A stretch of 42,877 bases of DNA from Clostridium fallax (GTDB lineage Bacteria > Bacillota > Clostridia > Clostridiales > Clostridiaceae): contig NZ_FQVM01000019.1 in NCBI RefSeq assembly GCF_900129365.1, forward strand, positions 1 through 42,877. Direction: 5' to 3'. A model generated the notes under the pieces. The model was not told where the DNA came from. It did not search any database and worked only from the letters and a program-made list of their open reading frames with translations. Below are positions 1 through 7,982 of the stretch, one piece after another. Positions within the stretch are counted from its first letter, which is position 1. The number at the start of each line of letters is the position of its first letter. A program made the position numbers and the translations under genes.

Positions 1-180
1 TATAGTTTTTATTTAAGATAAATTTAGTTTGTGAAAATATTAATAATGTTATTTACTATTATATTACAATTTTTCTATAAAGTCCATTTTAATTAATTAC
101 TAAACTTATTTTCATAAAAATGAAAAATATTTATATTAAATATATGATTGTCATTAATTATATTTATAAAAGCTTTACAG

Positions 181-220
181 AACAAATTTCCAAACTAACT
201 ATTTAGCTTGGAAATTTGTT
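181..220. terminator. 13-bp inverted repeat, probable terminator
   Basis: A perfect 13-bp stem (181-193 with 208-220) lies just downstream of the minus-strand CmpB-like gene and is followed by AT-rich DNA on both sides. It probably ends that gene. The U-tract is weak on the minus side. Confidence 0.6.
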
Positions 221-254
221 ATTTATTATAATTTTATATGTATATTTTTACCTT

Positions 255-908
255 TTACTCTTTAGGTTTAGGAAAAATCATATTTGGATATACTTTCTTT
301 AGGTACGAATTTGGATAATGAGTATCTAAAAATCTATCCATACCGTTATCAGCTTTAACATGGTTTATTCTAGCAACTTCTCTTCTTACAGCTAATGCAG
401 ATAATATAATATTTGGTATCATAAATATTAAAAAAATATATGTCAATATCTTTATAGTTTTAAAAGAAAAATAATTAAAAAATTTATTAAACCAAGGATA
501 AACTTCTTTTATAAAAAATAATCCTAATATACCCCAAAAGAAACAATATTCAACACTAGTTCTTCCATTAATACTAAGAGCTTTACTGCTATAATCCCAG
601 GATATTGTTCCTACCATTTTTTGTTGTGTCCATGAACATAGATATTCAAAAACTCCTCCTAAAACTGCACTTACAAAAAAGATTATTAATCCATCACTTT
701 TAGCAAATCTATATAATAATATAGTAAAAAGAACACAGCCTACTCCATATACTGGACTAAAAGGTCCATATAACAAACCTTGTCTACTTTCGAAATATCC
801 ATTTCTAATATAACACCAAAGCATCTCTACTGAATAACCTAAAACAGATCCTACCATAAAGATCCAAATTAGTTTATAAAAATTTATTTCTTTTCTTACA
901 TCAAACAT
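255..908 (-). CDS. Putative ABC transporter permease, CmpB family membrane protein
   Basis: This 217-aa integral membrane protein has about five hydrophobic segments. It carries conserved features of the CmpB/DUF1113 family: an early GYSVEMLWCYI segment, then RQGLLYGPFSPVYG, and later a W-D-Y-S motif followed by NGRTSVEYCFFWG. These proteins are named putative ABC transporter permeases, but no ATPase partner is encoded nearby and their transport role is unproven. The ATG start is preceded by a GAAGGGAAG ribosome binding site. It lies outside the recombinase-bearing elements and is transcribed away from the interrupted operon. Family assignment is firm, function is not. Confidence 0.8.
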   Translation of the reverse strand: MFDVRKEINFYKLIWIFMVGSVLGYSVEMLWCYIRNGYFESRQGLLYGPFSPVYGVGCVLFTILLYRFAKSDGLIIFFVSAVLGGVFEYLCSWTQQKMVGTISWDYSSKALSINGRTSVEYCFFWGILGLFFIKEVYPWFNKFFNYFSFKTIKILTYIFLIFMIPNIILSALAVRREVARINHVKADNGMDRFLDTHYPNSYLKKVYPNMIFPKPKE

Positions 909-1248
909 ATTCTTCCCTTCTGTTCTTATAAATTTTAATATTTAAAATCATACCATTATATTAAGTATTAATAAGAAAGTTTTTTTTAATTTTCTTTAAA
1001 TTTTTAACATCATATTCCATATTGCTATTTAATTGTAAATACTTTATGAATAAAACTTATAGTCTATCTAAAATTAAATTAACAAAAAAAATAAATAAAG
1101 ATACCATTGCTTATTTTTTATAACTAAAAATATGTTTTCTATTTATTTAATAATAACTAAATAGTTATTTATATATGTATCTCTCTGTAACAATTTATTT
1201 TTATTTAAATAAAATATTATAAAAGCTTTTTTATTTAGGAGGATTTCT
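909..1248. other. Intergenic region upstream of the interrupted operon
   Basis: This 340-bp AT-rich region lies between two divergent genes. It must hold the promoter of the interrupted oxidoreductase operon, whose first ATG at 1249 has a good GGAGG site at about 1238-1243. I could not identify a convincing sigma-A, sigma-E or sigma-K promoter by eye. Confidence 0.5.
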
Positions 1249-1311
1249 ATGGATTATGAAATGCTAGATTGCATAGATGCAGGAACTGAATATTGTCCTT
1301 ATGACCTCTAA
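1249..1311 (+). CDS. Gene A 5' fragment: N-terminus of PyrK-like oxidoreductase, cut by element E1
   Basis: A GGAGG ribosome binding site precedes an ATG and 17 codons reading MDYEMLDCIDAGTEYCP. Three element-derived codons and a stop follow at 1309. Read on from 7041, the sequence continues in frame with CKLAEAGECILCSQL. Fragment and remainder therefore form one 330-aa protein, and 5741 bp of inserted DNA (E1) separates them. The cut falls inside a cysteine cluster (Cys16 before it, Cys18 after it in the restored protein). As it stands this piece can make only a 20-residue peptide. The join rests on reading frame, the direct repeat at both ends and motif continuity. Confidence 0.85.
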   Translation: MDYEMLDCIDAGTEYCPYDL

Positions 1312-1322
1312 TAGCGATATTT
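1293..1322 (+). repeat. attL of E1: direct repeat plus left inverted arm
   Basis: The direct repeat TTGTCCTT spans 1293-1300. The left arm (1299-1322) ends with AGCGATATTT at 1313-1322 and pairs with the right arm at 7008-7031. The symmetry point places the likely crossover dinucleotide TG at 1294-1295. Confidence 0.75.
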
Positions 1323-1355
1323 AAATTATTCATAAATAAATCTATAAAAGAAATT

Positions 1356-1625
1356 ATGTTCTCTATTTTTGGATATGATTCAAATAAATATCCTGTTAAG
1401 GTAAATTTTAATTATGACGATTATTATAAAGCTAAATTAGATAGTGTTTTACAACCTGGAGAAACTTCAAAAGCTGATTGGGGCTGGACACTATATAATA
1501 ATGCTAAGGAAATAACTGAATTAGTTGTTTCAGTTAGTGAAGTTCACTTTTTTGCAGGCGAGCCATGGAAAAATCCATCTTATAATAGTGATTTAACTAA
1601 ATATTCCGACAAACCCTTAAAATAA
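1356..1625 (+). CDS. Hypothetical 89-aa protein in E1
   Basis: I do not recognise this small acidic and aromatic protein. It has no signal peptide or membrane segment. It contains an N-F-N-Y-D-D-Y-Y stretch and a DWGWTLYNN motif, and could be a small beta-rich domain or the C-terminal remnant of a larger protein. It begins only about 60 bp inside the element, with a poor ribosome binding site (AAAAGAAATT), so it may have lost upstream sequence. A strong hairpin follows its stop. Confidence that it is a functional gene is moderate at best. Confidence 0.45.
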   Translation: MFSIFGYDSNKYPVKVNFNYDDYYKAKLDSVLQPGETSKADWGWTLYNNAKEITELVVSVSEVHFFAGEPWKNPSYNSDLTKYSDKPLK

Positions 1626-1630
1626 TTATA

Positions 1631-1677
1631 ATAAAAGTCTAAGTTTTTAGATATTTAATAAAAACTTAGACTTTTAT
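1631..1677. terminator. Bidirectional rho-independent terminator
   Basis: A perfect 18-bp stem (1631-1648 with 1660-1677) has a T-rich run on the plus side. It sits between the convergent 89-aa ORF and the DUF1836 gene and can serve both. Confidence 0.85.
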
Positions 1678-1710
1678 TTTTTCTTTTAATATTTTTATAA
1701 TAAATATAAA

Positions 1711-2304
1711 TTATTTAGATACAAAGTAAGTATCAATTATCTTTTCCGCTAATCTTTTACTTGATTCTGCTTGAGCTATTAATGTAACAACTATTAAAAA
1801 TAATTTAACTATGTCTACATCATCATTTTGTATATTAAATTCATCTATCTTTTTCTCTAAAAACTTCACCTTATCTTTACATAAATTATAATAATTACTA
1901 CTTTCCATATTTTTTGTTTCTAAAAAAATAGAATATATATCTTCAAGAGATATTAAATCATCTTTATCTGTATTTATATCATTTAAAATAGGTTTCATTA
2001 AAGATTTAATGTCATTTATAGAAAGAACTTGTTTTAAGTGATAAATTAAAATCAAAAGAATTATATGCTGTTTCGTATATTTCTTTTTATTTTCTGGAGG
2101 CATTAATAACCCATCTTTTGTATAACTATTAATCATTGTTTTAGTTAAAATCTTATCACTATCATTTCTTTTTAAATCTTTAAGACTATTATCTATAAAA
2201 TCTGTTAATTGTTCCATATATAAATTCATATTTGGTATATCAGAAATTTCAATATCCTTTGACAAACTAATAGAATTAAGTATTTCTTTTATATTTAAAT
2301 CCAT
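1711..2304 (-). CDS. DUF1836 domain protein in E1
   Basis: The protein has 197 aa from the ATG at 2304, chosen because GAGGTGA lies at ideal spacing upstream; a start six codons further up would contain that site. The core reads NLYMEQLTDFID, then DKILTKTMINSYTKDGLLMPP, then a helical KKKYTKQHIILLILIYHLKQ segment. This is the DUF1836 pattern, which resembles a MerR-like winged-helix DNA-binding fold. The C-terminus is helical. Function is unknown. Being element-borne, it could regulate element genes, but no target site is visible. Confidence 0.7.
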   Translation of the reverse strand: MDLNIKEILNSISLSKDIEISDIPNMNLYMEQLTDFIDNSLKDLKRNDSDKILTKTMINSYTKDGLLMPPENKKKYTKQHIILLILIYHLKQVLSINDIKSLMKPILNDINTDKDDLISLEDIYSIFLETKNMESSNYYNLCKDKVKFLEKKIDEFNIQNDDVDIVKLFLIVVTLIAQAESSKRLAEKIIDTYFVSK

Positions 2305-2603
2305 ATACATCACCTCATACAAATATTATACCATGTATTACATAGAAAATAAATCTATATACTAAATAGTTAATATTTATATATAGAGTAATTAATACCA
2401 ATATAAAGAAAATGAAAGTAAATCTCATTTATTCTTATTTAAATCTAATATCCAACACATAGAATTAATTTCTACATATTGAATGTTTTAATATCTTATT
2501 ATATCATTTACATATAGATATGATATAAATTCTTTTATATTTCTATATTAAATTAATTAAAATATATATTAAAATTTTTAATAAGTAATAAGGGGGATTA
2601 TTT

Positions 2604-3023
2604 ATGCCAGAAGTTAACCGTGGATTAATAAGAAAAATATTACAAAATAGATTTGACGAAAAAAATAATAGAATCTTAGAGTTTATAAATGTGTACAAAC
2701 ATAATGGTGTAAAAATTAATATGAATTGTTGTACTAAAGTTTTTAGTAATAAAAAAAATTGTATTACTAAAAGATTATGCTACTTAGAATTAATAGATAA
2801 GGAATTTAATAAAAGTTTAATTTGTTTATCTTTAGATGAAAATATAATTTGTATTAATTTTCTTGATAATACTAAAGTATCCTATATTCATTTAGGAGAT
2901 GTACTATATGAAATATCTAATTTTTTAAATAAAAAGGTTCTAATAAATCAGTGGGGTATTCCTAAATTATATATAGATATGACTCATATATATAATTTAC
3001 AAGCTACAGAAATATCAAGGTAA
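2604..3023 (+). CDS. Hypothetical 139-aa protein in E1
   Basis: This is a soluble, lysine- and asparagine-rich protein with no signal peptide or clear membrane span. I recognise no family. It contains paired cysteines (NMNCCTKVF) and alternating hydrophobic segments suggesting a beta-rich fold. A good AAGGGGGAT ribosome binding site precedes the ATG, and codon use matches neighbouring genes, so it is probably real. It stands alone on the plus strand between the DUF1836 gene and the frameshifted membrane protein gene. The 280 bp upstream are AT-rich and without another gene. Confidence 0.55.
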   Translation: MPEVNRGLIRKILQNRFDEKNNRILEFINVYKHNGVKINMNCCTKVFSNKKNCITKRLCYLELIDKEFNKSLICLSLDENIICINFLDNTKVSYIHLGDVLYEISNFLNKKVLINQWGIPKLYIDMTHIYNLQATEISR

Positions 3024-3236
3024 TATTAAATTTAACTTTTAAACTACATATATTTTAAATTTTTTATATAAAAATCTAAGATTAAAAAATAAAGAAAAAA
3101 TTTATTAAAGAAAATTATTTTTTAGATTTATATAGAATTCAAAGATCCAAATATAATTTTTATTAAATATTTTATAAATTTATAGTAATATATAAAATAT
3201 ACCCATTACATATTATTGACAGAAAGGATTTCTACT

Positions 3237-3556
3237 ATGGACACTATAATACATAACTTTTTAGCCTATTCAATGATTATATTAGGAAGCTTTTTTTAAT
3301 TATATCATTAATAGTTCCTAAAAAATTATTTTTTCCAAATCGAGAAAAATTTAAAATACTTAACAAAGAAAAATATATTAAAAATCAAAGAATATTATTT
3401 TCTATAGTAGGTTTTCTATATATTATATTAGGTGCATTACTACTACTTAAAATTTTTTTCATTAATAATTTATTGTATTTTATAATAATGTTACCAATAT
3501 CAATTCAAGTATTTACAAATATAATAAATGAAAAATACTTACAAAAATTAGATTAA
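3237..3556 (+). pseudogene. Frameshifted small membrane protein in E1
   Basis: The ATG at 3237 follows an AGAAAGGATT ribosome binding site and opens a hydrophobic protein. The frame closes after 20 codons, at a run of seven T (3291-3297). One extra T would join it to a long downstream frame that continues with LIISLIVPKKLFF and runs to the stop at 3554-3556. The corrected product is 106 aa with three hydrophobic segments. It resembles small clostridial DUF3784-type membrane proteins, but I cannot confirm the family. The cause could be a real decay mutation, phase variation by slippage, or a sequencing error in the homopolymer. Confidence 0.6.
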
Positions 3557-3585
3557 TATTTTCTATTTCTTGTATGAAAAATATT

Positions 3586-3690
3586 ATAAGGGGCTGCATC
3601 ACTAAAGAATTTAAATTCAATATATTAATTTCTTAATTTAAGTTTAGCACAATATATTGTAGTATTATTTTTAATGACATAGCCTCTTAT
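3586..3690. repeat. Small MITE-like inverted repeat element, about 105 bp
   Basis: Terminal inverted repeats of about 20 bp read ATAAGGGGCTGCATCACTAA on the left and ATAAGAGGCTATGTCATTAA as the reverse complement on the right. The start resembles GGGGCTGT-type ends of some insertion sequences. The interior is AT-rich and encodes nothing. It probably derives from an insertion sequence, or acts as a terminator for the gene just upstream. Confidence 0.45.
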
Positions 3691-3897
3691 CTTTAAATTA
3701 TATTTTTTATATGTTAAAGCTTATATCTAGTTTAATCTTTAATATTTTTGTCAATGTATATTTTAAAGTTATATATTTCTTTTAGTTTAAATTTATAATA
3801 TAGTCTGATATAGCTTTAAAATCTCCATTATGACTTATTAGAATTATTATTCTATTTATAAATTATCTTATATTTTATAAATCTAAGTGTATAAGTT

Positions 3898-4056
3898 TTA
3901 ATTAGATTCTTTCAATTCCTCTAATAATTCTCTACAAAAATCAATTCCATACTGCTTATATAGTGCTTTAGCTAATCTTTTGTTAAAATTAATTTTTATT
4001 TCATCTGTAAATTGCCCTTCTATATAAACTTTAATTTCCTTTACTTTCTTAGCCAT
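3898..4056 (-). CDS. Small 52-aa basic protein in E1
   Basis: This short ORF begins MAKKVKEIKVYIEGQ and ends CRELLEELKESN. An AAGGGGA ribosome binding site lies six bases upstream of its ATG. The product is charged, with a likely beta strand followed by helices. No family is recognised. Its size, and a similar-sized ORF in E2 (10257-10418) that also starts with a short Lys-rich strand and ends in an acidic helix, make it a possible accessory such as a recombination directionality factor. That role is speculative. Confidence 0.5.
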   Translation of the reverse strand: MAKKVKEIKVYIEGQFTDEIKINFNKRLAKALYKQYGIDFCRELLEELKESN

Positions 4057-4296
4057 ACACTATCCCCTTATTTTTACACTCCAAAATAATATATGAATTA
4101 ACAGTACATTATGTTACATATATAAAAAGCATTATTCATAAAATTAACTACTAAATAATTTATAAAGACAAAACTTTAGTTGTATAAATATACTGTTAAT
4201 AAAAACTGTAAAAAATCTTAATATTATTTAATAAAGATGCTCTATAAAAATAATATTTTTATAAATTAAAATAGAAAACTTTATAAATGTTCATAA

Positions 4297-4336
4297 AAAA
4301 ATCATATCTACAATCTAAATTATAGATATGATTTTT
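4297..4336 (-). terminator. Terminator downstream of mtnN
   Basis: A 14-bp stem (4297-4310 with 4323-4336) is followed on the minus strand by a T-run, about 40 bp past the mtnN stop codon. Confidence 0.75.
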
Positions 4337-4376
4337 AAAACTTAAATCTAAACATATTTATTAACTTTAATAATTT

Positions 4377-5081
4377 TTATTTTTTAATTTTATCATTTAT
4401 TATACTTAACATATTTAATATTAGCAAAGCAGCATTATTTGAGGCTATATCTTTAAATTTATCATAACTTAAACTAGTATTATCATCTGCATTATCAGAT
4501 ATACTTCTTATTATAATAAAAGGAATTCCATTTATATCAGCTACATGTCCAATAGCTGCCCCCTCCATTTCAACGCAATAAGGTTTATAATCTTTTATAA
4601 TTGTAGCTTTTAAATTATCATCTGATACAAAAGACTCTCCTGTTATAATTCTACCAATATGATAGCTGTAATCTTTTAAAATACTGTTTTCATATGCTTT
4701 AATTGCTATTTTTTTCAATTGTTTATTTGCAGTAAAAAAGGTCTTAAAAGGAAAACTATTTTTCATTTGCATTTGTCTTACATCATAATATGTAACGTTA
4801 TCTGAAATAACAATATCACATACCTTAACTTTTTCATTTAAACTTCCTGCAATACCAGTATTTATAATATCAGTTACATTATATCTATCAATTAATATTT
4901 GTGTACAACTTGCTGCATTTACCTTTCCTATACCACAAGATGTTAATACTATATCTAACTTTCTATACTTTCCTATAAAAAATTCGAATCCTGCATATCT
5001 TTCTTCCCTATCTATTATGATTTTATCTTTTATAAGTTGAATTTCCATAGCCATTGCTCCAATTATTCCAATTACTTTCAA
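4377..5081 (-). CDS. mtnN: 5'-methylthioadenosine/S-adenosylhomocysteine nucleosidase
   Basis: This 234-aa enzyme of the PNP/UDP phosphorylase superfamily hydrolyses methylthioadenosine and S-adenosylhomocysteine to adenine plus the ribosyl thio-sugar, in the activated methyl cycle. Family motifs are in order: GIIGAMAMEI at the N-terminus (catalytic Glu), GIGKVNAA, TGIAGSL, VEMEGAAIGHVA (ribose-binding Met-Glu), and the late RSISDNAD with the catalytic Asp. Length is normal for the family. The start is a TTG at 5081 behind a GGGAGG site. It is cargo of E1, on the opposite strand to the recombinase. A housekeeping-type enzyme in a potentially excisable element is odd and suggests a second chromosomal copy. 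Confidence 0.9.
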   Translation of the reverse strand: MKVIGIIGAMAMEIQLIKDKIIIDREERYAGFEFFIGKYRKLDIVLTSCGIGKVNAASCTQILIDRYNVTDIINTGIAGSLNEKVKVCDIVISDNVTYYDVRQMQMKNSFPFKTFFTANKQLKKIAIKAYENSILKDYSYHIGRIITGESFVSDDNLKATIIKDYKPYCVEMEGAAIGHVADINGIPFIIIRSISDNADDNTSLSYDKFKDIASNNAALLILNMLSIINDKIKK

Positions 5082-5369
5082 ATGAAACGCCTCCCTTTTA
5101 TACCCTTTATAACATTTAATACTATATTAACTTTCTACAATCTTTAATAACTCTCTAAGACATATAATTAATATTTTATAATATTATAATCTTAATCCTT
5201 ATGTTATGTATATAAATAATGAAACATTTTATTATTTCTTAACAAATATAAATGATTTTCTATATAAAATTTTATTTTAAAATAAATATTACTCAATTAT
5301 AAAACCAATTATTTTTAAATACAATAAATTATAGCATTATATAAAACTTAAAACACGAGGTAATCATAG
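5082..5369. other. Intergenic region between divergent mtnN and E1 recombinase
   Basis: These 288 AT-rich bases have no ORF and must hold both divergent promoters. An AATACAATA sequence about 50 bp before the recombinase start resembles a sigma-E -10 element, but the match is weak in DNA this AT-rich. Confidence 0.4.
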
Positions 5370-6989
5370 ATGATATTTGCAATATATAGTAGAAAATCAA
5401 TCTTTACCGGTAAAGGTGAATCTATAGAAAATCAAATAGAATTATGTAAAGACTATGCTAATAAAAATTTTAAAGGTAATAAAGAATTTTTAATTTATGA
5501 AGATGAAGGTTTTAGTGGAGGTAATACTAATAGACCTAACTTTAAAAAACTTCTTCAAGATGCAAAATCCCAAAAATTTAATGTTCTTATATGCTATAGA
5601 CTTGATAGAATTTCAAGAAATGTAGCTGATTTTTCTAATACCTTAGAATTACTTCAAAATAATTCTATAGACTTTATATCTATTAAAGAACAATTTGACA
5701 CAAGTACACCTATGGGAAGGGCTATGATTTATATATCATCAGTGTTTGCTCAGCTTGAAAGAGAAACTATAGCTGAAAGGGTTAGAGATAATATGATAGA
5801 ACTTGCTAAAACAGGAAGATGGTTAGGCGGTCAAACTCCCTTTGGTTTTAAAAGTAAAAAAATCACCTATTTAGATGAAGAACTTAAAGAAAGATCCCTT
5901 ATGACTCTTTATCCTATCGATGATGAACTAAAAGTAGTTAAACTTATATATTCTAAATATGAAGAACTTCAATCTATTTCTCAGGTAGTAAAATACTTAA
6001 ACTTTATTAATATTAAGGGAAAAAAAGGTGGAAATTTAACTACAAGTCAAAGTAAAAGAATTCTTTCTAACCCCATATATGTAAAATCCTCTTCTGATAC
6101 TAATAAATATTTAAGATCTATAGGTATAAATGTTTTTGGAGAAGGCAATGGTAATGGGTATCTTACCTATAATAAAACTAAGAATTTAATAATAGATAGA
6201 AATATTACTGAATGGATTGCAGCAGTATCTAATCATAAAGGAATAATAGATTCTACAAGATGGATTAATATTCAAAAAATATTAGAAAAAAATAAATCAA
6301 AAAAAATTCAAGGTAGAATTGGTACTGGAAAAAATAATTCTTCTTTATTTACCGGATTATTAAAATGTGGATATTGTAACTCTAATATGATAATAAAGCA
6401 AGGACATAAATCCAAAAAAGATTCTTCAATTAGATATGATTATTATGTTTGCTCTAAAAAGGATAGTTCATTAGGAATAAAATGTAAAAATAGTAATGTG
6501 CGAGTTGATAAACTTGATAGGCTTCTTATAAATAATCTTATAGTATACGATAAAAATCTATTAATAAATAGCCTTTCAGAAATAATAAAAGGAACTGAGG
6601 AAATAAACTTAAATAAAAATGAAATATTAAATATACAAAAAGAAATAAAAGATAAGGAAGTAGCGATTTCAAACTTAGTTAAAAAACTTTCTTTAACTTC
6701 TAATAATGATATATGTAGATACCTATTTAAAGAAATAGATACTTTAAATATAAATATAAAAACTCTAAAAAAGGAACTAAATAAATTAAATGAAAATAAA
6801 AATATTATAAATATATCAAGAGAAAATTTATCTTTGGTTTTAAAATCCATATATAATTTAAATAAAAATATTGATTTTTTGGATAATATAAATGAAAAAA
6901 GATTACTTATAAAGACTTTAGTTAATAATGTTATCTGGTATGGCGAAAATAATAAGGCAGTGATAAATCTTTTTAAAATAAAAAAATGA
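5370..6989 (+). CDS. Large serine recombinase of element E1
   Basis: This 539-aa site-specific recombinase presumably integrates and excises E1. The resolvase catalytic domain covers about residues 1-145: nucleophile Ser7 in IYSRKS, then CYRLDRISRNVADF, DTSTPMGRAMIY and AQLERETIAERV. A recombinase DNA-binding domain follows at about 155-300, then a zinc ribbon at about 331-375 (KCGYC and later Cys pairs) and a Lys-rich coiled coil at about 400-475. Length fits the family. Ribosome binding site GAGGTAATC precedes the ATG. It is closely related to the recombinases of E2 and E3, and each lies at the downstream end of its own element. The catalytic residues look intact. Confidence 0.93.
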   Translation: MIFAIYSRKSIFTGKGESIENQIELCKDYANKNFKGNKEFLIYEDEGFSGGNTNRPNFKKLLQDAKSQKFNVLICYRLDRISRNVADFSNTLELLQNNSIDFISIKEQFDTSTPMGRAMIYISSVFAQLERETIAERVRDNMIELAKTGRWLGGQTPFGFKSKKITYLDEELKERSLMTLYPIDDELKVVKLIYSKYEELQSISQVVKYLNFINIKGKKGGNLTTSQSKRILSNPIYVKSSSDTNKYLRSIGINVFGEGNGNGYLTYNKTKNLIIDRNITEWIAAVSNHKGIIDSTRWINIQKILEKNKSKKIQGRIGTGKNNSSLFTGLLKCGYCNSNMIIKQGHKSKKDSSIRYDYYVCSKKDSSLGIKCKNSNVRVDKLDRLLINNLIVYDKNLLINSLSEIIKGTEEINLNKNEILNIQKEIKDKEVAISNLVKKLSLTSNNDICRYLFKEIDTLNINIKTLKKELNKLNENKNIINISRENLSLVLKSIYNLNKNIDFLDNINEKRLLIKTLVNNVIWYGENNKAVINLFKIKK

Positions 6990-7007
6990 TTTAATTTTAT
7001 ATTTTTA

Positions 7008-7041
7008 AAATATCGCTTTTATAGGTTATAACCTTGCCCTT
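7008..7041 (+). repeat. attR of E1: right inverted arm plus direct repeat
   Basis: The right arm (7008-7031) begins AAATATCGCT, the reverse complement of AGCGATATTT in the left arm. The direct repeat TTGCCCTT is at 7034-7041. The frame of gene A resumes here. Confidence 0.75.
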
Positions 7042-7982
7042 GTAAGCTTGCAGAAGCTGGTGAATGCATTTTATGTTCTCAGCTTCATGAGAAATGCTTT
7101 TGTGATTGTGTTAATTGGAAAGGCGTTTGCATATATCAAGAATTTTTTAATAACGGTTTTAAAGCAAAGAAAGGAAGAAAGGTATATAATTGTACAGTGA
7201 ATAAAGTAGAAAAAATAGATAATGATCTTCTTCATATAACCTTTACTGCTCCACATAAATTATCCTTAGATTTAGTTCATCCTGGAAGTTATATATTTGT
7301 AAGAACTGATGAAAATAACTACTTTGATGTACCTATATCTATTTTAGAATCTAATGTTGATAATGATGAAATTAGTCTATTAATTGAAATAAGAGGAATT
7401 AAAACAAAAAAAATATTAGATTTAAAGACTGGAGAAAATATTATAATTAGAGGTCCTTATTGGAATGGGGTTTTTGGTCTTAAAAATATAGAATCTACTA
7501 AAAACTCTAATGCCTTAGTTCTTGCAAGAGGAATAGGAATAGCTCCTATGATTCCTGTAATTAGAAACCTAAAAAATTCTAATAATAATATCTCTTTAAT
7601 TATTGATAAATCTCCTTATAATGAAATACCTGTAAAAAATTATATATCTAAATACTTAAATTTATGGAATGAAGAAACTTTAATTGTTCAAGGAAAAATC
7701 CCTGAAAACACAAAAAACATTATTAAAAATACTATTAAAGAAAATAATATTAAACTAATATACTGTGCTGGTGCTGATATACTAATTTACAATATTATAG
7801 ATTTTCTAAATGAACTAGGTAGAAATGATATTAAATTAAGCTGTTGTAATAACTCAAAAATGTGCTGTGGTGAAGGAATATGTGGTAGCTGTACTGCAAG
7901 GTTTAAAGGTCATAAAGTTAAAAGACTTTGTAAAATACAAACAGATCCTAGAAATATTTTTGAAGGGAGAAGATTTATATGA
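7041..7982 (+). CDS. Gene A main part: PyrK-like FAD/NAD(P)/[2Fe-2S] oxidoreductase subunit
   Basis: The frame is open from the E1 junction to a stop at 7982 (residues 18-330 of the restored protein). An N-terminal cysteine cluster (C-x-C...CILC...CFCDC...C) suggests a bound metal or iron-sulfur centre. A ferredoxin-reductase fold follows with an FAD-binding strand (YFDVPISI), a flavin and nucleotide core (ARGIGIAPMIPVIRNL), and a C-terminal [2Fe-2S] motif (CCGEGICGSC, then a further Cys). The arrangement matches dihydroorotate dehydrogenase electron-transfer-type and sulfide dehydrogenase-like subunits. A GTG at 7197 could start a shorter product but lacks a good ribosome binding site. Its stop overlaps the gene B start (ATGA), so the two subunits are probably translationally coupled. 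Confidence 0.85.
   Translation, partial: CKLAEAGECILCSQLHEKCFCDCVNWKGVCIYQEFFNNGFKAKKGRKVYNCTVNKVEKIDNDLLHITFTAPHKLSLDLVHPGSYIFVRTDENNYFDVPISILESNVDNDEISLLIEIRGIKTKKILDLKTGENIIIRGPYWNGVFGLKNIESTKNSNALVLARGIGIAPMIPVIRNLKNSNNNISLIIDKSPYNEIPVKNYISKYLNLWNEETLIVQGKIPENTKNIIKNTIKENNIKLIYCAGADILIYNIIDFLNELGRNDIKLSCCNNSKMCCGEGICGSCTARFKGHKVKRLCKIQTDPRNIFEGRRFI

Larger units (their letters stand above)
1294..7034 (+). mobile_element. Element E1, skin-like serine-recombinase element interrupting gene A
   Basis: E1 is a 5741-bp unit between imperfect 8-bp direct repeats (TTGTCCTT at 1293-1300, TTGCCCTT at 7034-7041). Inverted arms (1299-1322 and 7008-7031, 21 of 24 positions matching) sit symmetrically around a TG core. 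It carries two small hypotheticals, a DUF1836 protein, a frameshifted membrane protein, a 52-aa ORF, mtnN and a large serine recombinase at the right end. Excision restores gene A in frame whichever copy of the repeat is kept, since TGT and TGC both encode Cys. It has no phage structural or replication genes. Programmed excision in sporulation is inferred by analogy to skin elements. Confidence 0.85.

Noticed and set aside
1100..1249. Sigma-E or sigma-K promoter for the interrupted operon, which would support a sporulation role.
   Set aside because: I found no acceptable -10/-35 pair by eye; AT-rich DNA gives many weak matches.
3782..3856. Minus-strand reading of about 25 codons resembling a NYN/PIN-type end (LISHNGDFKAISDYI).
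   Set aside because: A stop lies a few codons upstream and there is no start or ribosome binding site. At most it is a tiny gene remnant, too short to call.
6443..6850. 135-codon ORF on the minus strand.
   Set aside because: It is the antisense shadow of the coiled-coil part of the E1 recombinase, is Phe/Leu-rich as expected from Lys-rich DNA read backwards, and lacks a ribosome binding site.
1294..7034. E1 as a prophage.
   Set aside because: No capsid, portal, terminase, tail or replication genes are present.
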